Assembly: GCA_026395795.1 (NCBI GenBank)
Contig: JAPLYB010000035.1
Location: 1-34,856 of the forward strand
Source of the DNA: Candidatus Pacearchaeota archaeon
GTDB taxonomy: Archaea; Nanobdellota; Nanobdellia; Pacearchaeales; UBA284
Reading direction: 5' to 3'
Length of the DNA: 34,856 bases
The notes under the pieces were generated by a model, which ran no database searches, was not told the origin of the DNA, and saw only the letters and a list, made by a program, of their open reading frames with translations. Position numbers and translations under genes: made by a program. Shown here in pieces: positions 15,033 through 22,557 of the stretch (positions are counted from its first letter, which is position 1; each line of letters begins with the position of its first letter).

Positions 15033-15533
15033 ATGGCAGAGTTGGGACCAGTATTTGCGGGAAAAGTATTTCATACAGGCATCTTTGATTTTAAAGAGCT
15101 ATACAAATTTTTATATGAATGGTTGAAAGATTATCAATATTTTATAATAGAGAAGAAATATTCTGAGAAAATTAAATCAGATGGGAAAGAGATTGAGATG
15201 GAATGGATGAATCTCAGGAAGATAAGCGACTATTTCAGATTCAGAATAAGGATGATTACCAGAGTAACAAAGATGGTGAGTGTCGAAGTACAAGAAGAAG
15301 GTGTTAAGACCACAAAAGATAAAGGAGAAATAGAGATCAAATTCGAAACTTATCTAGAAAAGGATTATGAAAACAGATGGGAAGAGAATGCAGTCTTCAA
15401 ATTCTTAAGGGGGATGTATGATAAATATATCATAAAGAGCAGAATCGAGTTTTATGAAGATAAATTAAAAGATGAAACAGATGAGTATATCAATCAGATT
15501 AAAGCGTTTTTAGTTCTTGCAGGAAAATATTAA
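15033..15533 (+). CDS. Conserved hypothetical protein
   Basis: Not recognised. The 166-aa protein is alternating beta and helix, soluble and highly charged (Lys/Glu-rich). It begins MAELGPVFAGKVFHTGIFDF and contains WLKDYQYFIIEKKYSEKIKS and RFRIRMITRVTKMVSVEVQE, ending QIKAFLVLAGKY. No metal or nucleotide motif is visible. It has a TTTAAATG promoter (about 14942) and an AAAGAGGA ribosome site before the ATG, so translation is leadered. Confidence 0.7.
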   Translation: MAELGPVFAGKVFHTGIFDFKELYKFLYEWLKDYQYFIIEKKYSEKIKSDGKEIEMEWMNLRKISDYFRFRIRMITRVTKMVSVEVQEEGVKTTKDKGEIEIKFETYLEKDYENRWEENAVFKFLRGMYDKYIIKSRIEFYEDKLKDETDEYINQIKAFLVLAGKY

Positions 15534-15673
15534 CTTTTTGTACTTTTGATAAGAATTCTTAATAAATCTTTTAAAATAAAGTGCTAGGTTTATTTTAGAT
15601 ACCTATTACTTTATCACAATCATCTTTTTATATAAGTGTTGTATAGTAACAAATAGCATCAAAACCGTCTAAA

Positions 15674-16177
15674 ATGAGGTCTAAAGATTCAAAAACAAGA
15701 AGACCAGAAAAGGAAGAGTACTACATGTCAATTGCAAGACAAATTGCTCAGAGAAGTACTTGTATAAGGCGGAGATATGGTGCAGTCATTGTCAGAGAGG
15801 ATAATATTATAGCAGCAGGTTACGTTGGTTCTCCAAGAGGTACACCGAACTGCATAGATCTTGGAACTTGTATACAAGAAAAAGGAAAGAAAGAGGATCA
15901 GAGTAATTGTCGAGGTGTTCATGCTGAAATCAATGCTATAATCAATGCTGCAAGAGCAGGCACAAGCGTCCTTAATGGCGTTATGTACCTTTATGGAGAA
16001 GATAAAGATGGAAATGTTATCTATGGAAAACCATGCAAACTATGCAGGCGAGTAATTGTTAATGCGGGCGTAACCGAAGTTGTAATGCCTGGAGAAAAAG
16101 CATTCAAAAAATACCGGGCAGAGTACTGGGTTAAAGAATCTCAAAGAGATCCTTTTGCAGATGCTCTAGAAAGTTAA
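15674..16177 (+). CDS. dCMP deaminase
   Basis: Converts dCMP to dUMP for thymidylate synthesis. Zinc deaminase motifs: RGVHAEINAI (His-Ala-Glu) and GKPCKLCRRVIVNAG (PCxxC). An N-terminal YYMSIARQIAQRSTCIRRRYG block and NIIAAGYVGSPRGTPNC match the family, including the extra zinc-side Cys/His set of dCMP deaminases. The 167 aa are normal. It converges on a MazG-like gene 5 bp away. Together with the Tmk-like kinase at 8.4 kb it indicates a dUMP-to-dTTP route. Confidence 0.9.
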   Translation: MRSKDSKTRRPEKEEYYMSIARQIAQRSTCIRRRYGAVIVREDNIIAAGYVGSPRGTPNCIDLGTCIQEKGKKEDQSNCRGVHAEINAIINAARAGTSVLNGVMYLYGEDKDGNVIYGKPCKLCRRVIVNAGVTEVVMPGEKAFKKYRAEYWVKESQRDPFADALES

Positions 16178-16181
16178 TTGT

Positions 16182-16529
16182 TTATTTTCTGATTAATTTG
16201 TTTTCTTCTTTCTTGTGATTATATTTCTCTAGAATTTCTTCTTGAACCATGTTAAATGCATCTTCAATATCAATATCGAGCTGATTTGCAAGCCTGCATA
16301 ATGCAAAGAACAAGTCACCAATCCCATCTTTGAATATTTCTTTATTTTCTCTAACAAACCTTATTCTCTCTTTCTCAGATTTATACCTCAGATATTTAGA
16401 CATCTCTATGAGCTCTTCATGTAAATGATCAAACTTATCGACATTTGGGATGTCCTTCCATCTATTTCTATCAGAAAAATATTTTACGAGTTTTTGAGCT
16501 CCCTTTATTGTCAGAATCCTGTCTTCCAT
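16182..16529 (-). CDS. MazG-like nucleotide pyrophosphatase
   Basis: The 115-aa MazG-like protein has KFDHLHEELIEMSKYLRYKS (Glu38, Glu39, Glu42) and KDGIGDLFFALCRLANQLDID (Asp68, Asp72; family EEIGD/DEIGD). Such proteins remove non-canonical or excess dNTPs. It is convergent with the dCMP deaminase, 4 bp between stops, suggesting a functional link in nucleotide balance (inference). Confidence 0.85.
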   Translation of the reverse strand: MEDRILTIKGAQKLVKYFSDRNRWKDIPNVDKFDHLHEELIEMSKYLRYKSEKERIRFVRENKEIFKDGIGDLFFALCRLANQLDIDIEDAFNMVQEEILEKYNHKKEENKLIRK

Positions 16530-16573
16530 AGAATGGCAAACGTTCCAACCTTATAAAAACTATTGAAATAGAT

Positions 16574-16948
16574 TTATTTCAATTCAGAAATTCTTTTACT
16601 AAGTTTTTCTAAAACACCGTGTGTATCCCCATAGACATCTTGACCTGGTCTGCTTGATTTCAAACTGATGAGGTCTGTGTCTAAATCAAATGTATTTGTT
16701 TTAGAACTGCTGATATTCAAAGAAGTTAGTGGATCTACCTGTGGCATGATGCTCACAAGATGAATAAGTTCTTCATGAGCAGAATTAACCAGCGTTCTGG
16801 CTTTGAGGATTAATTCATGTTTCATTTTTATTTCATTTTGCGTCCTAAAAGCAGAATCTCTAAGATTAAGTACAGCATTTTTAGCTAATTTGCCATTCTC
16901 TTGAATGTCTTTCAAATCATTTGTTTCTAATCTTATAAAAACCGACAT
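16574..16948 (-). CDS. Unknown coiled-coil-like small protein behind hairpin leader
   Basis: The start is the ATG at 16948; an in-frame TTG at 16954 is less likely. A strong AGGAGGT Shine-Dalgarno lies 9 nt upstream, inside the last hairpin of element B. The protein (124 aa) is helical and polar (FIRLETNDLKDIQENGKLAK, FRTQNEIKMKHELILKA), with a Ser/Thr/Asp-rich middle and a final helix. It has no known motif. The gene at 17113-17679 is upstream on the same strand and also coiled-coil, so the two may act together. Confidence 0.65.
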   Translation of the reverse strand: MSVFIRLETNDLKDIQENGKLAKNAVLNLRDSAFRTQNEIKMKHELILKARTLVNSAHEELIHLVSIMPQVDPLTSLNISSSKTNTFDLDTDLISLKSSRPGQDVYGDTHGVLEKLSKRISELK

Positions 16949-17052
16949 GCTCAAAAACCTCCTGTTTTTGGCACACTTGAAAATCTTCTGATTTTCTGTG
17001 TGCAGGAAATGTAATTTCCTAGCATACCAAAAATATTCTTATTTTTTAGCAT
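16948..17052. repeat. Multi-hairpin palindromic element B
   Basis: It begins ATGCTC and ends TTTAGCAT. Between lie AAAAACCTCCTGTTTTT, a GCACAC/GTGTGC stem (16971-16976 with 16998-17003) enclosing GAAAATC-TTCT-GATTTTC, GGAAAT…ATTTCC and AAAAATATTCTTATTTTT. On the minus strand it is the 5' leader of the downstream gene. The loop of its last hairpin carries the AGGAGGT that probably serves as ribosome site, so folding could control translation. Confidence 0.65.
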
Positions 17053-17112
17053 TTTTTTTATGTTAATCTAATTTATCCTTTATTTAATTACTATTTATAC
17101 TCTTAAACTATT

Positions 17113-17679
17113 TTATCCTTCAACATCAGACAAATTCTTGCTTATATCACTAATCCTATCTTTTAAGTCCTCTAAATTGCTCTTAGATTCTGCTATTTCT
17201 TCATTTTCTCTTTCCTTGATTTTTTCAAGTTGAGAAACAATTCCCTCTAACTCTTCAAGTCTTTTCTGGATGTTTTCAATTGATTCAACAACCTGTTTGA
17301 AGTTGTCGATTTTAATAAAAATTTGTTTTTCTTTTGGAACTCTCTCTTTTGGCGTATCATTTGCCATTTTTTTTGAAAATTTTTTTTCAAGTTCGTCCAT
17401 ACTAACTTTTGGATCAGGATTTGGTTCAGATTGCGTGTCAATTGGAGGAATTGAGCTCGAGAAATCAGATGTTTCATCCGCATATCCTTTCATGCCACTT
17501 ACTTTTGGAAGGTTGGTTGAAGAAATCCTATCTGAAATTATCTGTTTTTTACCGAATCCCCTCTTGTCATCAAAATCTAAATCTGTGTCAAGAGGCTTAA
17601 CCCTGCCCTTAATCTCGCTTACTTCTGGGTGTTCATAAAAAGGAGGCTCTATCACCCGTTTTTTCTTTTTCAGTAACAT
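17113..17679 (-). CDS. Coiled-coil hypothetical protein
   Basis: 188 aa, not recognised. The N-terminal half is basic and disordered (MLLKKKKRVIEPPF…). From about residue 118 there is a heptad-rich Leu/Ile/Glu/Lys helix to the end (VVESIENIQKRLEELEGIVS, LEDLKDRISDISKNLSDV), giving a coiled coil of about 65 residues. No membrane segment or signal peptide. It lies upstream of the gene at 16574-16948 and divergent from TFE. A TATTTATATG box lies 30-40 nt before the ATG. Confidence 0.7.
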   Translation of the reverse strand: MLLKKKKRVIEPPFYEHPEVSEIKGRVKPLDTDLDFDDKRGFGKKQIISDRISSTNLPKVSGMKGYADETSDFSSSIPPIDTQSEPNPDPKVSMDELEKKFSKKMANDTPKERVPKEKQIFIKIDNFKQVVESIENIQKRLEELEGIVSQLEKIKERENEEIAESKSNLEDLKDRISDISKNLSDVEG

Positions 17680-17768
17680 TTTCGCTTATTTTTTGATTTT
17701 TTGTTTAAAGTCCGAGCATATAAATACTTTTGTAGTAACTATCTCATTACAACTTAAAAAATCAAAAA

Positions 17769-17792
17769 ACAGAAGATATAAATATTTTCTGT
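17769..17792 (+). promoter_or_regulatory. TFE promoter: TATA box inside an inverted repeat
   Basis: TATAAATA (17777-17784) is flanked by inverted arms ACAGAA (17769-17774) and TTCTGT (17787-17792). It lies about 35 nt before the tfe ATG. The symmetry suggests a repressor or autoregulatory site, but arms this short can arise by chance. Confidence 0.4.
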
Positions 17793-17814
17793 TCCTAACT
17801 CTAATGAAGAAAAG

Positions 17815-18576
17815 ATGAATAAGAAAGACGAAATAACGATTTCCTTGCTAAAAGATGTCATACGAAAGATCGCTGGCAAAAACACCGAAGAGGTTGTGGA
17901 TATTCTTTATGATAAGCAGAATGTCAACGAATTTAAGATTGCAGAGAAATTAAAAAAGAGCATAAATGAAGTAAGGAACATTCTTTACAAAATCTCCTCA
18001 TTCAACATCATTTCATCAACTAGAAAGAAGGATAAGAAAAAAGGGTGGTACACCTATTTCTGGACATTGGATGTAGACAAGGCATTAGAGACCTTAAGAA
18101 AATTAAAACAAAATGAGATAGATGTGTTTGAACATGTTGTTAAGAGCAGGAAGACAAAAAATTTCTATGTTTGTGAAGCAGATGGCATAGAGATGTCAGA
18201 GGAAACAGCTTTGTTGCATAGCTTCTTATGTCCAGAGTGTAATGAACTAATGCAGCCAGTTAATGAAGACAAAAAAGTAAAGGAGATGGCTGTGAGAATT
18301 GAAAACTCTAGAAAAGAAGTTGCGATTATACAAAAAGAATTAGATGCTATCCGCGTGATTTCTTCAAAAGCAGCTGTGAGAAAGGATAAAAGGGAGAAAA
18401 AGAAAGAAAAGATTAAGAGAGCGACTGCAAGAAAAGTCAAAGCTTTAGAAAGAGTAAGATCTAACCCCCAGCTTAAAAAACCAAAACTAGTAAAACATGC
18501 TAAAAACATCAAGAAAAAATTAAAGCTAAAAATAAAGCATGCAAAGAAAAAATCAAAAGCTAAAAAAAAGAGATAA
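17815..18576 (+). CDS. tfe: Transcription factor E alpha subunit (TFE)
   Basis: Helps open promoters with TBP and TFB. The N-terminal winged helix (about 10-90) reads LKDVIRKIAGKNTEEVVDIL and KIAEKLKKSINEVRNILYKI, then GWYTYFWTLDVDKAL, all typical. The C-terminal zinc ribbon is altered. Archaeal TFE has two CxxC pairs. Here the first reads C120-E-A-D, with one Cys missing, while the second (CPEC, 139-142) is intact. The last 85 residues are strongly Lys-rich (KKKLKLKIKHAKKK), well beyond the usual 170-190 aa. Zinc binding may be weakened, and the tail may bind DNA or RNA (inference). Confidence 0.9.
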   Translation: MNKKDEITISLLKDVIRKIAGKNTEEVVDILYDKQNVNEFKIAEKLKKSINEVRNILYKISSFNIISSTRKKDKKKGWYTYFWTLDVDKALETLRKLKQNEIDVFEHVVKSRKTKNFYVCEADGIEMSEETALLHSFLCPECNELMQPVNEDKKVKEMAVRIENSRKEVAIIQKELDAIRVISSKAAVRKDKREKKKEKIKRATARKVKALERVRSNPQLKKPKLVKHAKNIKKKLKLKIKHAKKKSKAKKKR

Positions 18577-18744
18577 TCTCCTTTTTCTTATAGGAATTGA
18601 TTAAATTTATTAATCCAAATTCTTTATATACCCTATAATGGCATCAATATAAGAACTCCTTTAATGATAAAAGTAAGGTCACATCGATAACATTATAATA
18701 TAATTAAAACCAATATACAGATAAATATAAACCTTAAAAAATAA

Positions 18745-18858
18745 ACACGCTTGAAAATGCGAGAAAATGAACACATTTTCTGCATGCTCAGAAATGCAAA
18801 GCATTTCTGGACACAGAAAATTCGCAAATTTTCAAGCGTGTCAAAAATTAAAAATTTT
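18745..18858. repeat. Multi-hairpin palindromic element C (cruciform-like)
   Basis: An outer stem of 18 pairs, ACACGCTTGAAAAT-GCGA (18745-18762) with 18822-18841 and a 2-base bulge, encloses GAAAATG-AACA-CATTTTC (18763-18780) and AGAAATGC-AAA-GCATTTCT (18790-18808). The linkers are TGCATGCTC and GGACAC. It predicts a multi-way junction in DNA or RNA. It ends just before the rhomboid ATG (18864), so it is also the leader of that gene. Confidence 0.75.
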
Positions 18859-18863
18859 TAAAC

Positions 18864-19628
18864 ATGGCAGAAGGATTTTCCTACAAATTTTCTTATGATT
18901 CTAGCCCTTATATTAGACATGAGAAGAAGCCAAAACTTGGAATATCCATAACTCTTCTTCTAGTCATTATTACTGTTGCAATTTTTCTTGTCCAGAATAT
19001 TGTTGATTACACAACATTAGACAAACAAACAGGAGTTGGATGGTTTACTAGAACTTTTGGATTGATTCCAAACGACGTTCTTCATGGAGAACATGTTTGG
19101 AGTATTTTTACAAACATTTTCTTGCACGCCCCTCTTTGGGACGGAGGCCTGTTTCATATTGCAGCAAACATGCTTTCCCTAGTATTTCTAGGATCTTTTT
19201 TAGAAAGATTGATAAGCAAGAAAAAACTTTTTTGGATTTACATTATATCGGGGATTGTAGCTTCGCTCTTTTTCATCATTCTCGCATCTTTATTCGGATC
19301 AACAGCACTAGGAGCAAGATTATTCGGAAGCCCCAATGTTCTAGCTGTTGGTGCTTCTGGTGCGATTTTTGGTTTAGCAGCAGTTCTCATGATTTTAACA
19401 CCAAAAGTTCCAGTTTATATCTTTTTTATTCCAATTGCTATGCCTCTTTGGGTTGGAATGTTAATTATGCTGATTGGTTTATGGGCTGTATCAGCAGTTG
19501 CAGGACTGCCGATAGGAAACTCAGCTCATTTAGGGGGTTTCATTGCAGGCCTCTTTTATGGGATCTATCTAAGAACAAAATATCCTAAGAAAGTTGCTTT
19601 AATAAGGCAGGCATTTCATAAGAATTAA
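18864..19628 (+). CDS. Rhomboid intramembrane serine protease
   Basis: Six-helix membrane protease that cuts transmembrane segments. The catalytic Ser165 lies in VGASGAIFG and the His222 in NSAHLGGF. A HIAANMLSLVFLG motif (His98, Asn102) precedes them, as in active rhomboids. The 254 aa have an N-terminal cytosolic part (1-27) and helices from about residue 28 to 235. A hairpin element (C) forms the leader, and its last hairpin ends a few bases before the ATG. The HIT-like gene follows 31 bp later. Confidence 0.92.
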   Translation: MAEGFSYKFSYDSSPYIRHEKKPKLGISITLLLVIITVAIFLVQNIVDYTTLDKQTGVGWFTRTFGLIPNDVLHGEHVWSIFTNIFLHAPLWDGGLFHIAANMLSLVFLGSFLERLISKKKLFWIYIISGIVASLFFIILASLFGSTALGARLFGSPNVLAVGASGAIFGLAAVLMILTPKVPVYIFFIPIAMPLWVGMLIMLIGLWAVSAVAGLPIGNSAHLGGFIAGLFYGIYLRTKYPKKVALIRQAFHKN

Positions 19629-19659
19629 AGAATAATTAAATAAAAAAAGAGAAATAGAA

Positions 19660-20109
19660 ATGAAAAATGAGATAAAAAGAGAAATAAAAATTCTTTTTCC
19701 AAACGAAAATATTTTTGAAGGAAAAAATTTCGAAGTTCATCAAGATAGAGAGTTTCCAATCTTGGGATTTTTTATTCTTGTTCCTAAAAGAAAAATAAAG
19801 ACAATTGCAGATTTTACAAAAGAAGAGTCAATAGAATTTATTGATACATTAGTCAAAATAAGAAAAGCGATGAAAATAATATTAAAAATTAAAGAAGTAT
19901 TTTTTTATCAGAATGAAGATACAAGACATAACTTTCATGTTTGGATTTTTCCCAAATATTTATGGATGAAAGATTTCAAAATGCAAGCAACTCCCGCAAT
20001 TCCTTTTCTAAAACATTCCCTAAAATATCTTTCTAGTAAGAAAGATATAAAAAAAGTTAAAACCACTGCTAAAAAAATGCATGATTACCTTTCAAAACAG
20101 TTTTTATAA
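19660..20109 (+). CDS. HIT-like protein
   Basis: 149 aa with FYQNEDTRHNFHVWIFPKYLWM. The histidine triad reads H90-N-F-H93-V-W95, so the third His of HxHxH is Trp, which would affect nucleotidyl hydrolysis. The FILVPKRKI strand and helical arms fit the HIT-like fold. It lies 31 bp after the rhomboid gene, with a GAGAAATAGAA stretch before the ATG. Likely a nucleotide-binding protein with reduced or altered activity. Confidence 0.75.
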   Translation: MKNEIKREIKILFPNENIFEGKNFEVHQDREFPILGFFILVPKRKIKTIADFTKEESIEFIDTLVKIRKAMKIILKIKEVFFYQNEDTRHNFHVWIFPKYLWMKDFKMQATPAIPFLKHSLKYLSSKKDIKKVKTTAKKMHDYLSKQFL

Positions 20110-20220
20110 TCTTTTTTAATATATACTGTAATAGCTAATAATTTTTAAAACGTGAATTCTAATTTTAATTAGACACTCAAAAAATGTGCCCGTTTTGACA
20201 ATGCGACGACTAGTGATAAA

Positions 20221-20427
20221 ATGTCTAATAAAATTGAGAGAATTAAAAGAAGAGAAATAGTTCTAGAAGGATTAATAGATCAAGGGCAGGCATATTGTAT
20301 GCGTCATGAAAGGCCCATTACAAAGTTTGATGTTACAGAAAATGCTTGTTACAATGGAGACCATGGATCCCGTTGGTGCCAACATTTCAGGAGACTTGGC
20401 AGATATCCGTTAGAACCATCGCGATAA
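20221..20427 (+). CDS. Small Cys/His-rich protein, hypothetical
   Basis: 68 aa with Cys26, His29, Cys43, His48, Cys53 and His55 spaced as a possible zinc site (QAYCMRHERP, NACYNGDHGSRWCQHF), after a basic helix (IKRREIVLEG). The stop overlaps the convergent nreA gene by about 18 bp. No family is recognised. The metal-like spacing and a clean start suggest a real gene. Confidence 0.5.
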   Translation: MSNKIERIKRREIVLEGLIDQGQAYCMRHERPITKFDVTENACYNGDHGSRWCQHFRRLGRYPLEPSR

Positions 20428-21639
20428 TTTTTTTTGTTCTTTTGAATGTTTTAATAATATACTTTTTTCTGTAAAAGAAGAAACGGGAAGTTTAATTCGG
20501 GTTTGGGCATCTTTAAAAGCTTCATTAATCGTATTAAACTTTTTAGGAGTTTCTTTAAAAACTCCCCTCATCAATTCACGGAGTATACCTACGCCGCATG
20601 GGCAAAAATACTCTGGCCTTATTTCTCTAAAAACAAGAACAGTTGCTTGCCTCTTTGTTTTTTCAAGATATTCTGTTATAGGCAGTTTAGCTGCGTAATA
20701 CCCCCCTGTAACATTATCTGCATATGTTTTTCTTCCTTGAAAGAATTCGTAGTCTTGCCAAGTTGCTGGATCTTTTTCAAGATTCACTCCCTCACCGAAA
20801 TAACCTTGATTTGAGATTTCAATGATCTCATAGCTCCAACAACCGGGAATAAGAAAGACTTCATAATAGTTCCCCAAATAATTTCCACTAAAAAGCAAAA
20901 CTTCTGAAATCTGCTGGTAGTATCTTATTTTTTCCAGCAAGAGTTTTGATATTGTATCATCTGTTGCAGTCACAGCCCATCTTGTTGGGACCAGCCTTCT
21001 AGATGTTCTCTGTCCAAGCATCCCTGCACTAAGAACTTTTATTATGTGGCTCACTTTAATCTGAGAGGTATATAGCTCTTGAATTGCAGTTGTTACTTTA
21101 ACATCTGTATCATTTGCAAGATAATCTACCTTTCTTTCAATCTTTGGATTTGATTCTATCTTCGCATTCTTAAGGGGAGCGGGATTTCCGATCATTGCAA
21201 CAGAGGCATTCAAATCCATCTTGACAACAGGTTTCTTAAACAATTCAAAACTTGCATCAACTGGTTTTTCAGCCAATGCAATCTCCTGCATAACATCAAT
21301 AAATCTTGATCTTTGTGCATTTGATTCAGTTAGTTTAATATTAGAAACAAATCTTGAATAGATCATTCTTGACCTAAATCCTAAGATATCCTGGATGCTT
21401 GCCCCATTCTCATGCCAGGATTCAGGCAAACTCATGTATTCAGTATCTCCAAATTCGTTTGGAGAAAGAATTCCAGTGTAAACATATGGGTAATTAAATT
21501 TTCCAACAAAAATTTCAGGAGGCGAGCTTCCAGAAAACTCTTTTTCCACTTTTGGTTGATATTGCTTAAGCTGGATTAATATTTTGCAAGGTCCGCCGCA
21601 CATTCCCCTTCCCTTACATCTTAAACATAAGTTTGACAT
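20410..21639 (-). CDS. nreA: DNA repair protein NreA
   Basis: Archaeal DNA-damage repair protein. The N-terminal zinc region is LCLRCKGRGMCGGPCKIL, then KFNYPYVYTGILSP and the conserved core RSRMIYSRF, GQRTSRRLVPTRWAVTATDD, CWSYEIIEIS and LPITEYLEKTKRQATVLVFRE. The final residues QKKLSRWF form a PCNA-interacting (PIP) motif (Q-x-x-L-x-x-W-F). The open frame extends to 21654, but the ATG at 21639 (MSNLCLRCKGRG) is the family start. It is preceded by a GAGG site in the loop/arm of an AAAAAC…GTTTTT hairpin. Confidence 0.93.
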   Translation of the reverse strand: MSNLCLRCKGRGMCGGPCKILIQLKQYQPKVEKEFSGSSPPEIFVGKFNYPYVYTGILSPNEFGDTEYMSLPESWHENGASIQDILGFRSRMIYSRFVSNIKLTESNAQRSRFIDVMQEIALAEKPVDASFELFKKPVVKMDLNASVAMIGNPAPLKNAKIESNPKIERKVDYLANDTDVKVTTAIQELYTSQIKVSHIIKVLSAGMLGQRTSRRLVPTRWAVTATDDTISKLLLEKIRYYQQISEVLLFSGNYLGNYYEVFLIPGCWSYEIIEISNQGYFGEGVNLEKDPATWQDYEFFQGRKTYADNVTGGYYAAKLPITEYLEKTKRQATVLVFREIRPEYFCPCGVGILRELMRGVFKETPKKFNTINEAFKDAQTRIKLPVSSFTEKSILLKHSKEQKKLSRWF

Positions 21640-21667
21640 TTTTAAAAACCTCAATTCCCTGTTTTTT
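21640..21667 (-). promoter_or_regulatory. nreA leader hairpin with ribosome-binding site
   Basis: On the minus strand AAAAAC…GTTTTT encloses GAGG a few bases before the ATG at 21639. The shape matches the last hairpin of element B (AAAAAC-AGGAG-GTTTTT before ATG). It may mask the ribosome site when folded. Confidence 0.4.
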
Positions 21668-21780
21668 ATTATTTTTTATAATAATTTCTGAAACAACAGT
21701 ATAAAATAACGAAAACTATAATAATCTTTCTTATAGTCTACAACAATAAACCTTTTTAATGCTCTTTTCGTTTGGAAAAA

Positions 21781-22242
21781 ATGTTACCTGATCTTGGAAT
21801 GAGTATAGAAGGCATAGCAAAAATTATTGCTGCAGAGGATATGGACTATGGAGAAGGCAGAACAGAAGGGGGGGTGACGATATATCTTCCCTTTAGAAGT
21901 CAGGAATATACCGACGAATATCAAGTTATGATGGGACTTGTTCATCTAGTAGCAAGATACATGCAAGAAACCCGAAGACAAACCTGGGATTATGGAGAGA
22001 GGGATGCTGAAAAAGGGATTGTTTGTGGAGAGAGTCCAACAACAGGCGGGCTAGCCATCTATGATACTAGTAAGGGTCAAATGAAAGAAGATGGTCTTCA
22101 TTTCTTTTTAAACAAAACAGGTGGTAAGAGGGGCGTTTCGATTGGATGGAAAGGGGGGATGGTTCTTGATGACCAGCTTATTTCACTCCTTTCCAAAGAG
22201 TTATGTGATTGGTTAAAGCAACAATTAAAAAAAGATTCTTAA
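21781..22242 (+). CDS. Unknown YGEGR-family protein, paralogue 1
   Basis: Not recognised. 153 aa from the ATG at 21781, chosen over an in-frame TTG because a TTTTTAAT box lies 24 nt upstream, fitting a leaderless start. Shared with the protein at 24525-25082: YGEGR, GVTIYLP, WDYGERDAEKG, VCGESPTTGG, KT and VSIGWKGGMVLDDQL. The alternating small, acidic and aromatic motifs look like a compact alpha/beta binding domain. It has no signal peptide or membrane helix. Two copies within 3 kb imply recent duplication or two subunits. Confidence 0.7.
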   Translation: MLPDLGMSIEGIAKIIAAEDMDYGEGRTEGGVTIYLPFRSQEYTDEYQVMMGLVHLVARYMQETRRQTWDYGERDAEKGIVCGESPTTGGLAIYDTSKGQMKEDGLHFFLNKTGGKRGVSIGWKGGMVLDDQLISLLSKELCDWLKQQLKKDS

Positions 22243-22289
22243 TCTACGAAATGGATAGACACAAAGCATTTCTCTATTGATTCATTGTT

Positions 22290-22478
22290 CTATTTATTTA
22301 AATCACTTATCCCAAGAATCAAGAAAAGCAAGCCGAATAAAACAAGAATGACTACAACTGCCCCGCCGATAAAAACAAGAGTTGCTTTTCCAAGTCCAGG
22401 TATCCAATTGAATATTGCTGCTAAAATAGGTACAGCCAATAAGATAAGTCCCAGCAAAATTTCAATGAATTTATTCAT
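22290..22478 (-). CDS. Small two-helix membrane protein, hypothetical
   Basis: 62 aa, almost entirely two transmembrane helices (about 4-26 and 33-56) with a short WIPGLGKA turn. The TATA TTTAAA (22502-22507, minus strand) is 26 nt before the ATG, a leaderless promoter. That supports a real gene. Role unknown. Confidence 0.7.
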   Translation of the reverse strand: MNKFIEILLGLILLAVPILAAIFNWIPGLGKATLVFIGGAVVVILVLFGLLFLILGISDLNK

Positions 22479-22520
22479 AAAACATTCAATGAACTAAGAT
22501 TTTTAAAGCTTTTCAATAAG

Positions 22521-22528
22521 TATTTAAG
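22521..22528 (+). promoter_or_regulatory. TATA box of MFS transporter gene
   Basis: TATTTAAG lies about 33 nt before the ATG at 22558. It is back to back with the TTTAAA box of the small membrane protein on the minus strand (22502-22507). Confidence 0.5.
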
Positions 22529-22557
22529 ATACAATGGCTATTTTTTGAAAAGGAAAA

